A DNA stretch of 64,000 bases from an uncultured Chiayiivirga sp. (lineage in GTDB: Bacteria; Pseudomonadota; Gammaproteobacteria; Xanthomonadales; Xanthomonadaceae): the NCBI GenBank assembly GCA_934525595.1, contig CAKSZJ010000001.1:124001-188000 (forward strand), in the 5' to 3' direction. This document shows, piece after piece, positions 57,453 through 64,000 of the stretch; position 1 is the stretch's first letter, and every line of letters begins with the position of its first letter. The notes below the pieces were generated by a model, which worked only from the letters and a program-made list of their open reading frames with translations, searched no databases and was not told where the DNA came from. A program made the position numbers and the translations under genes.

Positions 57453-59299
57453 AACCGTCGGCCGCCGAGCGCCAGACGCTGCGCCAGCGGGTCTCGGCGC
57501 TGCGCAATCTGGCGCCGTTCCTGCGCCAGATCTGGGAAACCAGCGCGCCGCTGACGCTTGCCACGGTGGCGCTGCGCCTCGCGCGCGCCGTGCTGCCCGT
57601 GGCCATGCTCTACGTCGCCAAGCTCATCATCGACGAGGTGATCGGGCTCGCCGGCGGGACGTTCGATGGCGGATTGCGCGACGCCTGGGGCAGCGGCGCG
57701 CTGGATCACCTGGCGCTGCTGCTGGCCAGCGAGTTCGGCCTGGCGCTGGCGTCGGACCTGCTCGGTCGTGCCACAGGCTTCGTCGATGCGGTGCTGTCCG
57801 AACGCTACGCCAACCTCGCCAGCGTGCGGCTCATGGAGCACGCCGCGACGCTGGATCTTGAGGATTTCGAAGACGCCGATCTTCAGGATCGGCTGGAACG
57901 CGCGCGGCGCCAGACCATGGGCCGCAGCCCGCTGCTGGGCCAGCTCTTCGGCCAGGCCCAGGATGCCGTCACCGTGATCGCCTTCGGTGTCGGACTGGCG
58001 GCCTACGCGCCCTGGCTGATCGGGCTGATCCTGGTCGCGCTGCTGCCCGCGTTCCTGGGCGAGATGCATTTCAACGCGCAGGGCTACGCGCTCAATTTCC
58101 ACTGGACCCCCGAGCGGCGCGAGCTGGATTACGTGCGCCAGACCGGTGCCAGCGTGGAAACCGCCAAGGAGGTGAAGATCTTCGGGCTCGCGCAGTTCCT
58201 GATCGCGCGCTACCGGCACTTGGCCGACACCTTCCATCGCGCCAATCGCGCCTTGGCCGCGCGCCGCGCGCTGTGGGGCGGCGCGCTCTCGCTGCTGGGC
58301 ACCGCCGGCTACTACACCGCCTACGCCTACCTGGCCTGGCGCACGGTGCACGGCGACTTCACGGTCGGCGATCTGACCTTCCTCGCCGGCTCCTTCCTGC
58401 GCCTGCGCTCGCTGCTCGAAGGGCTGCTGAGCGGCTTCTCGCAGGTGGCCAACCAGGCGCTGTTCCTCGACGACCTGTACTCGTTCTTCGAGATCCGCCC
58501 GGAAATCCTCTCGCGTCCCGGCGCGCGCGCGATGCCCCAGCCGATCCGCGAAGGCTTCACGTTCGAGAACGTGGGCTTCCGTTACCCCGGCACCGAGCGC
58601 TGGGCGGTGCGCGGGCTCACGCTGCGGATCGGCGCTGGCGAATCGATTGCGCTGGTGGGCGAGAACGGCGCAGGCAAGACCACCCTGGTCAAACTGCTGG
58701 CGCGCCTCTACGACCCGGACGAAGGGCGCATCCTGCTCGACGGGGTGGACCTCCGCGACTATGACCTTGACGCACTGCGCGCCCACGTCGGGGTGATCTT
58801 CCAGGATTTCGTGCGCTACCACCTCAGCGCCGCCGACAACATCGCCGTGGGCCGGATCGAGGCGCGGGACGACCGCGCGCGCATCGAGGAGGCCGCACGC
58901 CGCAGCCTGGCCGACGCGGTGATCGCGAAACTTCCCGGCGGCTACGAGCAGATGCTCGGCAAGCGTTTCGGCAGCGGCGTGGATCTTTCGGGCGGCGAAT
59001 GGCAGAAGCTCGCGATCGCGCGCGCCTACATGCGCCAGGCCCAGGTGATGATCCTGGACGAACCCACCGCCGCGCTCGATGCGCGCGCGGAGTTCGAGGT
59101 GTTCCAGCGCTTCCGCGAGCTCTCGGAAGGGCGCACCACGGTGCTGATTTCCCATCGCTTTTCCACCGTGCGCATGGCTGATCGCATCCTCGTCCTGCGC
59201 CAGGGCAGCGTGATCGAACAGGGCGATCACGACTCGCTGCTGGCGGCGGGCGGCCTCTATGCCGAGCTCTTCGGCCTGCAGGCCGAAGGCTATCGCTGA
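57449..59299 (+). CDS. ABC exporter, fused membrane and ATP-binding domains
   Basis: A 616-residue half-transporter with about six membrane helices in the first 340 residues (for example ATVALRLARAVLPVAMLYVAK and AVTVIAFGVGLAAYAPWLIGLIL), then a complete nucleotide-binding domain: Walker A VGENGAGKTTL, Q-loop VIFQDF, signature LSGGEWQKLAIARAY (Trp where Gln or Arg is usual), Walker B MILDEPTAALD and H-loop ISHR. It should work as a homodimer in the inner membrane. The cargo is unknown; lipid, peptide or drug export are all possible. The TTG start overlaps the TerB-like stop, so the pair is probably coupled. Confidence 0.88.
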   Translation: MKPSAAERQTLRQRVSALRNLAPFLRQIWETSAPLTLATVALRLARAVLPVAMLYVAKLIIDEVIGLAGGTFDGGLRDAWGSGALDHLALLLASEFGLALASDLLGRATGFVDAVLSERYANLASVRLMEHAATLDLEDFEDADLQDRLERARRQTMGRSPLLGQLFGQAQDAVTVIAFGVGLAAYAPWLIGLILVALLPAFLGEMHFNAQGYALNFHWTPERRELDYVRQTGASVETAKEVKIFGLAQFLIARYRHLADTFHRANRALAARRALWGGALSLLGTAGYYTAYAYLAWRTVHGDFTVGDLTFLAGSFLRLRSLLEGLLSGFSQVANQALFLDDLYSFFEIRPEILSRPGARAMPQPIREGFTFENVGFRYPGTERWAVRGLTLRIGAGESIALVGENGAGKTTLVKLLARLYDPDEGRILLDGVDLRDYDLDALRAHVGVIFQDFVRYHLSAADNIAVGRIEARDDRARIEEAARRSLADAVIAKLPGGYEQMLGKRFGSGVDLSGGEWQKLAIARAYMRQAQVMILDEPTAALDARAEFEVFQRFRELSEGRTTVLISHRFSTVRMADRILVLRQGSVIEQGDHDSLLAAGGLYAELFGLQAEGYR

Positions 59300-59334
59300 G
59301 CCGCGCCACGCTGGCCCGGGGGCTGCCGCTGCGC

Positions 59335-59346
59335 GATAATCGGGCG
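59335..59346 (+). promoter_or_regulatory. Candidate -10 box placing transcription start at the map ATG
   Basis: GATAAT at 59335-59340 ends six bases before the ATG at 59347, as at zipA and ligA. No ribosome binding site is present between box and start codon. Confidence 0.45.
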
Positions 59347-60141
59347 ATGAGCATTCCCATCAAGTCACCCGAAGACATCGAAAAGATGCGCGTGGCCGGC
59401 CGCCTCGCGGCCGACGTGCTGCGCGTGGTCGAACCCCACGTGATGGCCGGCGTCAGCACCGCCGAGCTGGACCGCATCTGCCACGACCACATCGTCAACG
59501 TGCAGAAGGCCATCCCGGCCAACATCGGCTACGGTGGCGGGCACGGGCGCATCCCGTTCCCCGCGACCACCTGCACCTCGGTCAACAACGTGATCTGCCA
59601 CGGCATCCCGAGCGACAGCAAGCTGCTCAAGGACGGCGACATCCTCAACATCGACGTCACCGTCATCAAGGACGGCTGGCACGGCGACACCAGCCGCATG
59701 TACATCGTCGGCAGGCCCTCGGTGCTGGCCCAGCGCCTGGTGGACGTGACCCGCGAGGCCATGTTCCGCGGCATCCGCGCGGTGCGCCCGGGCGCGCACC
59801 TGGGCGACATCGGCCACGCGATCCAGAGCTATGCCGAATCCGAGCGCTTCTCGGTGGTGCGCGAGTACTGCGGCCACGGCATCGGGCAGGTCTACCACGA
59901 CGAGCCCCAGGTGCTGCACTACGGGCAGCCGGGCACCGGGCCGGTGCTGAAGAAGGGCATGGTGTTCACCATCGAACCGATGATCAATGCCGGCGCACGG
60001 CACTCGCGCCTGCTGCCGGACGGCTGGACCGTGGTCACCAAGGACCGCTCGCTCTCGGCGCAGTGGGAGCACACCGTCGCGGTCACCGACGACGGCTTCG
60101 AAATCCTCACCCGTATTCCTGGCGACGACAACGACGCATGA
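59347..60141 (+). CDS. map: Methionine aminopeptidase, type I
   Basis: Removes the initiator methionine from nascent proteins. The 264-residue protein is a complete pita-bread metalloenzyme: FPATTCTSVNNVICHGIP, GDILNIDVTVIKDGWHGDTSRMY with two metal-binding Asp residues, GHGIGQVYHDEPQVLHYG with the catalytic His, MVFTIEPMIN with metal-binding Glu, and SAQWEHTVAVT. The stop overlaps glnD (ATGA). Map next to glnD is a frequent arrangement. Confidence 0.97.
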   Translation: MSIPIKSPEDIEKMRVAGRLAADVLRVVEPHVMAGVSTAELDRICHDHIVNVQKAIPANIGYGGGHGRIPFPATTCTSVNNVICHGIPSDSKLLKDGDILNIDVTVIKDGWHGDTSRMYIVGRPSVLAQRLVDVTREAMFRGIRAVRPGAHLGDIGHAIQSYAESERFSVVREYCGHGIGQVYHDEPQVLHYGQPGTGPVLKKGMVFTIEPMINAGARHSRLLPDGWTVVTKDRSLSAQWEHTVAVTDDGFEILTRIPGDDNDA

Positions 60142-62762
60142 GCCAGGCCGCGCCGGAGCCGGAGTTTACCGACGACGGCGATGCCGAGGCCTGGAAGCAG
60201 GCCGCGCGCGATGCGCTGGAGGACGGTGCGCGCCGCCTTGCCGAGGCGTTCGATCGCGAGGAGGACGTGGATCGCCTGCTGGCGCGCCGCGCCAAGACCG
60301 TGGATCGCCTCGTGGTGGCGGCCTGGGAGCACAGTTTTTCCGGCGCTCCCGGCCTGGCGCTGGTCGCCACCGGCGGCTACGGGCGCGGCGAGCTGTTTCC
60401 GTATTCGGACGTGGATTTGCTGGTGCTGGCCGAGGCCGAGAGCCAGCGCGACCAGCGCGAAGCCATCGAGCGCTGGTTCGCCCTCCTGTGGGACATCGGT
60501 CTGGCGCCCGGCCACGCGGTGCGCAGCGTGGCCCAGTGCGTGGAGGCTGCGCGTGCCGATGTCACGGTGGCCACGGCGATTCTCGAAGCCCGCCCTCTGG
60601 TGGGCGACAGCGCCGCGCTGACGCGCCTGCTGGTCGCGATGCGTGCGCCGGACCTGTGGCCGGCCGAGCCGTTCCTCGACGCCAAGCGCGCCGAGTGGCG
60701 CGGCCGCCACGCGCGTTTCAACGACACCGCCTACAACCTTGAGCCCAACATCAAGGATGGCCCGGGCGGGCTGCGCGACATCCACGCGCTCGGCTGGCTG
60801 GCCAAGCGGCTGTTTGGGGTGCGCGGGCTGGAGGACCTGGTGCCTCTGGGCGTGCTGGGGGCGGATGAGTTCCGCGTGCTCGATACCCATCGGCGCGCGC
60901 TGTCGCGGCTGCGCTACGGGCTGCACCTTGTGGCAGGACGGCGCGAGGAGCGCCTGCTGTTCGATTACCAGAAGATCCTGGCCGCGCGCCTGGGCCTGCG
61001 CGACGAGCATCGCGAGAACCTTGCGGTTGAGCAGTTGATGCAGGGCTTTTTCCGCAGCGCCGCACTGGTCACCCGCCTGGGCGACCGGCTGCTGCAGCGT
61101 TTCGATGAAAGCCTGCGCGAGACCGAAGCTCCGGTGGGCATCGACGCCGATTTCGTGCGCATCGGCCAGAGCCTGGCGCTGCGCGATGCCGCATTGCTGC
61201 AGCGTCGTCCGATAACCATCCTGCGCCTGTTTCGCGTCTGGCAGCAGCATCCCGAACTCACCACCCTGCATTCGGCGACCGCGCGCGCGCTGGGCGAGTC
61301 GCTGGAGTGCATCGACGATGCGTTCCGTGCCAACGAAGCGGTGAGGGCACTGTTCCTCGACCTGCTGCGCGATCGCCAGGCGGTGCCCACGCTCGAACGC
61401 ATGGCGCGCCTTGGCGTGCTGGGCCGCTATCTGCCGGCGTTCGGCCGCGTGGCCGGGCGCATGCAGTACGACCTGTTCCATGCCTATACCGTGGACGAAC
61501 ACACCCTGGCGGTGCTGCGCAACATCGAAGGGTTTTCGCGTCCCGAGTCCATCGAGCGCTTCGCGCTGGGGCATGAGCTGTGGCAGCAGCTGCGCAAGCC
61601 CGAGCTGCTGGTGCTGGCCGGGCTGTTCCACGACATCGCCAAGGGCCGCGGCGGCGATCACTCCGAGCTGGGCGAGGCCGATGCCCGGGCGTTCTGCGAG
61701 GCGCACGGGCTCTCGTCTTCCGATACCGACCTCGTGGCCTGGCTGGTGCGCCAGCACCTGATCATGTCGACCACGGCCCAGCGCAAGGACATCTCCGATC
61801 CCGACGTGGTGGCTGCGTTTGCCCGCGAAGTGGGCGAGCGCGAGCGCCTGGATTACCTCTACCTGCTCACCGTAGCCGACATCGCCGGCACCAGCCCGAA
61901 GCTGTGGAACACCTGGAAGGACCGGCTGATGGCCGACCTGCACGCGGCCACGCGGTTTGCGCTGCGGCGCGGGCTGGCGCAGCGCGCGCACATCGAAGAA
62001 CGCGTCGCGGAGGTGCGCGAGGCGGCGCGCGCGCGCCTTCTGGATGAAGGGCTGGACGAGGCCGCGATCGACGCGCTGTGGGCGGACTTCCCCGACGACA
62101 GTTTCCTGCGCTATCGGCCCGAGCAGATCGCCTGGCAGGCGCACGGTATCGTCGAGGCCGGGCGCGGAGGGCTGCCCGTGGTCCTCGTGCGTCCGCACGC
62201 GCGCGCCGGGGCCCTGGAGGTCTTCGTGTATTCACGGGATCGCGACGGCCTGTTCGCCAGCGCCGCAGCCACGCTCGATCGGCTCGGGCTGTCCATCGTC
62301 GATGCGCGCATCGTCACTTCGCTCGGCGGCATGACCCTCGACACCTTCCAGGTGCTGGAAACCGACGCCGCGTTCGAGGCGCTGGCCGCGCCACAGCGGG
62401 CAGCCGCGGTGGCCCGGACCCTGCGCGAAAGCCTGCACGTTCCCGGCCCGGGCCGGCCGCCGGCGCGACGCGCGCTGCCGCGCCGGCTGCGGCACTTTCG
62501 CGTGCCGGTGCAGATCGAGTTTTCGGAGACGGGCGAGCGCACCCAGCTCACCCTGGTCTGCAACGACCGCTCCGGCCTGCTGGCGCAGGTGGCCGCGATC
62601 CTCCATGCGCACCGCATCCGCGTGCATGACGCGCGCATCGCCACCTTCGGCGAGCGGGTGGAAGACTTCTTCGAGCTGAGCGATGCCGGCAACCAGCCGC
62701 TCGCCGCCGCCCAGTGCATCGCGCTCGAAGCCGCGCTGCGGGAGTGCGTGGAGCTGGCCTGA
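60138..62762 (+). CDS. glnD: Bifunctional uridylyltransferase/uridylyl-removing enzyme GlnD
   Basis: GlnD adds UMP to or removes it from PII proteins according to glutamine level, linking nitrogen status to glutamine synthetase. The 874-residue protein has the nucleotidyltransferase motif GGYGRGELFPYSDVDLL, the NIKDGPGGLRDIH block, an HD phosphohydrolase domain (LAGLFHDIAKGRGGDHSELG), and two C-terminal ACT domains (EVFVYSRDRDGLFA and LTLVCNDRSGLLAQV). The start at 60138 overlaps the map stop. Confidence 0.97.
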   Translation: MSQAAPEPEFTDDGDAEAWKQAARDALEDGARRLAEAFDREEDVDRLLARRAKTVDRLVVAAWEHSFSGAPGLALVATGGYGRGELFPYSDVDLLVLAEAESQRDQREAIERWFALLWDIGLAPGHAVRSVAQCVEAARADVTVATAILEARPLVGDSAALTRLLVAMRAPDLWPAEPFLDAKRAEWRGRHARFNDTAYNLEPNIKDGPGGLRDIHALGWLAKRLFGVRGLEDLVPLGVLGADEFRVLDTHRRALSRLRYGLHLVAGRREERLLFDYQKILAARLGLRDEHRENLAVEQLMQGFFRSAALVTRLGDRLLQRFDESLRETEAPVGIDADFVRIGQSLALRDAALLQRRPITILRLFRVWQQHPELTTLHSATARALGESLECIDDAFRANEAVRALFLDLLRDRQAVPTLERMARLGVLGRYLPAFGRVAGRMQYDLFHAYTVDEHTLAVLRNIEGFSRPESIERFALGHELWQQLRKPELLVLAGLFHDIAKGRGGDHSELGEADARAFCEAHGLSSSDTDLVAWLVRQHLIMSTTAQRKDISDPDVVAAFAREVGERERLDYLYLLTVADIAGTSPKLWNTWKDRLMADLHAATRFALRRGLAQRAHIEERVAEVREAARARLLDEGLDEAAIDALWADFPDDSFLRYRPEQIAWQAHGIVEAGRGGLPVVLVRPHARAGALEVFVYSRDRDGLFASAAATLDRLGLSIVDARIVTSLGGMTLDTFQVLETDAAFEALAAPQRAAAVARTLRESLHVPGPGRPPARRALPRRLRHFRVPVQIEFSETGERTQLTLVCNDRSGLLAQVAAILHAHRIRVHDARIATFGERVEDFFELSDAGNQPLAAAQCIALEAALRECVELA

Positions 62763-62833
62763 AGGGTCGCGCGCGAGTCGGTGCGCGTCACGCACCGCCG
62801 ATGTCACGGTTTCGCCGCGGAATGACGCCGAGG

Positions 62834-62862
62834 TTGTCGTCGCTGTATTTGTGTGATTAAAT
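62834..62862 (+). promoter_or_regulatory. Candidate promoter of the trpR-like/hisG operon
   Basis: TTGTCG (62834-62839), a 17-base spacer and TTAAAT (62857-62862). The -10 overlaps the left arm of the palindrome that follows. Confidence 0.45.
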
Positions 62863-62883
62863 GTAATAACGCACTATTACATT
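62860..62883. promoter_or_regulatory. Perfect palindromic operator upstream of the TrpR-like gene
   Basis: AATGTAATA (62860-62868), six bases, TATTACATT (62875-62883). The 9-bp arms are perfect and lie 15 bases before the start of a TrpR-family regulator, so it is very probably the site through which that protein represses itself and hisG. Confidence 0.75.
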
Positions 62884-62898
62884 CTTCCAGGAATTGCA

Positions 62899-63243
62899 TT
62901 GAAACGACCTCCTGCCCGATCTCCGCGCGAGCGCCGCGATGCGCTCAACCGCCTCGCCGACGCGCTCCTGGCGATGCAGGATCGCGCGCAGATGCGCGCC
63001 TTGCTCACCGATCTGTGCACCCCGGCCGAGATCGAGGCCCTGGCGGATCGCTGGCAGGTGGTGGCGCCGCTGCTGGAGGGGGTGCCCTACCGCGAAATCC
63101 ACGAGCGCACCGGAGTCAGCGTGACCACGGTGGGGCGGGTGGCGCGCAGCCTTGCGCACGGCGCCGGCGGCTATCTGCGCGCCGCCGACGCGCTCGGCCT
63201 GCATCGACATCCAGGCAGCACCGGTTCCGCAACGCCCGCCTGA
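62899..63243 (+). CDS. TrpR-related regulator (YerC/YecD family), probable repressor of the his operon
   Basis: A 114-residue protein with a TrpR-like all-helical fold: [34 protein letters not shown] followed by the helix-turn-helix [24 protein letters not shown]. The conserved [12 protein letters not shown] and [15 protein letters not shown] segments match the YerC/YecD group rather than classical TrpR. The TTG start at 62899 has AGGA six bases upstream. Because hisG follows 28 bases after the stop, histidine-dependent repression is the likely role; that is inference from position and from the palindrome upstream. Confidence 0.85.
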   Translation: MKRPPARSPRERRDALNRLADALLAMQDRAQMRALLTDLCTPAEIEALADRWQVVAPLLEGVPYREIHERTGVSVTTVGRVARSLAHGAGGYLRAADALGLHRHPGSTGSATPA

Positions 63244-63271
63244 ATCCCGCCTCCCTTTTCTGGATGTCCCC

Positions 63272-64000
63272 ATGAAACCACGTGACCGACTGCGCATCGC
63301 GACGCAGAAATCCGGGCGCCTGTCCGGTCCTGGCCGCGAGCTTCTGACGCGCTCGGGCCTGTCGTTCCGCGAGAGCCGTGATCGGCTGTTCTGCTACGGC
63401 GAAACGTTGCCCATCGACCTCCTGCTGGTGCGCGACGACGACATTCCCGGCCTCATCGCCGAGGGCACCTGCGATCTGGGCTTCGTCGGGCGCAACGTGC
63501 TGCAGGAACTTCGCCTGGCCGAGCTGCGCGCGGGCCGCGAGCCGGCGTTCGCCGAGCTGCGCGCCCTCGGCTTCGGTCCCTGCCGGCTGTCCATCGCGCT
63601 GCCGCAGGAACAGGTCTGGGAGGGTCCGCAGACGCTGGCCGGGCTGCGCATCGCAACCTCGTATCCGAACCTTCTGGCCGACTGGCTGGAGAAGAACGGC
63701 GTCGGGGCCGAGGTCGTCACGCTGTCGGGATCGGTCGAGATCGCGCCGCGGCTTGGCAAGGCCGAGGCGATCTGCGATCTGGTCTCCTCCGGCGCCACGC
63801 TGGCGGCCAATCAGCTTCGCGAAGTGGCGGTGATCTTCGAGAGCGAGGCGGTACTGGTCGGCCCTGCAGCCGCGTTTGCGGATGAACGCGCGGCGCTGGC
63901 CGATCTGCTGCTGCGTCGCCTGGACGGCGTGCTGAAGGTGCGCGATGCGCGTCTGCTTCTGCTGCAGACCGACCGCAGCGCGCTGGCCGACGTCACCGCG
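63272..64000 (+). CDS. hisG: ATP phosphoribosyltransferase (histidine biosynthesis), 3' end cut by window edge
   Basis: HisG joins ATP and phosphoribosyl pyrophosphate in the first committed step of histidine synthesis and is the feedback-controlled enzyme. The 243 visible residues start [20 protein letters not shown], carry [28 protein letters not shown], and contain the PRPP-binding block [16 protein letters not shown]. The length of the visible part and the continuing frame fit the long form (about 290-300 residues) with a C-terminal ACT-like domain beyond the edge. It is probably the first structural gene of the his operon. Confidence 0.95.
   Translation, partial: MKPRDRLRIATQKSGRLSGPGRELLTRSGLSFRESRDRLFCYGETLPIDLLLVRDDDIPGLIAEGTCDLGFVGRNVLQELRLAELRAGREPAFAELRALGFGPCRLSIALPQEQVWEGPQTLAGLRIATSYPNLLADWLEKNGVGAEVVTLSGSVEIAPRLGKAEAICDLVSSGATLAANQLREVAVIFESEAVLVGPAAAFADERAALADLLLRRLDGVLKVRDARLLLLQTDRSALADVTA

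Overview
The window is high-GC gammaproteobacterial chromosome, most likely from the Xanthomonadales (Lysobacterales), possibly a Dokdonella/Rhodanobacteraceae-like species. The evidence is the smc-zipA-ligA and map-glnD neighbourhoods, a TrpR-like gene in front of hisG, a divergent ppsR/ppsA pair, a 505-residue class I fumarase, a DUF1249 protein, very strong G/C bias at third codon positions, and secreted proteins carrying an FxDGFEG motif. The assignment rests on gene content and order; no phylogenetic marker was compared.

Layout, left part (1-29,470). lpxK (cut by the left edge) overlaps kdsB, followed by a cyclophilin, a class I aminotransferase and malate dehydrogenase. A convergent PAS/LuxR regulator follows. 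An AT-rich divergent region separates it from a four-gene envelope-stress set: a double-BON protein, a CsbD protein, a DUF1328 membrane peptide and a BON lipoprotein. Next, on the minus strand, come scpA-scpB-rluB and a YciO-type protein, then on the plus strand a YciI protein and a parvulin lipoprotein. A small accessory patch (13.7-18.5 kb) holds a secreted esterase/GH18 fusion, a delta-60-repeat protein and an N-terminally truncated prolyl oligopeptidase. The block smc-zipA-ligA-epmA, a DUF885 protein and a beta-carbonic anhydrase follow, then tRNA-Ser(GCU).

Layout, defence island (about 29.66-48.28 kb). Between tRNA-Arg(ACG) and a minus-strand tRNA-Ala(GGC)/tRNA-Glu(UUC) pair lies a DISARM-like cluster, all on the plus strand. 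It encodes an SNF2-type helicase (DrmD-like), a 1718-residue PglX/DrmMI-like N6-adenine methyltransferase, and a hipBA toxin-antitoxin pair with its own promoter and palindromic operators. These are followed by a 2130-residue YprA-type helicase with DUF1998/zinc-finger regions and a probable C-terminal PD-(D/E)xK nuclease, and by an SF1 helicase with a RelE/ParE-like N-terminal domain. The methyltransferase plausibly marks self DNA while the helicases and nuclease attack unmarked invading DNA. No integrase, transposase or flanking direct repeat was seen, and I did not recognise a DrmC phospholipase-D gene. This is the most likely novel system in the window.

Layout, right part (48.3-64 kb). 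ppsR-yqiB diverge from ppsA. A GNAT gene and a Cys/Met-metabolism PLP enzyme diverge from an Lrp/AsnC regulator. A small unknown protein, class I fumarase, a TerB-like gene (apparently frameshifted), an ABC exporter, map-glnD, a TrpR-like regulator behind a perfect 9-bp palindrome, and hisG (cut by the right edge) follow. No stretch over 300 bases lacks a gene. No CRISPR array, insertion sequence, rRNA or replication origin was found.
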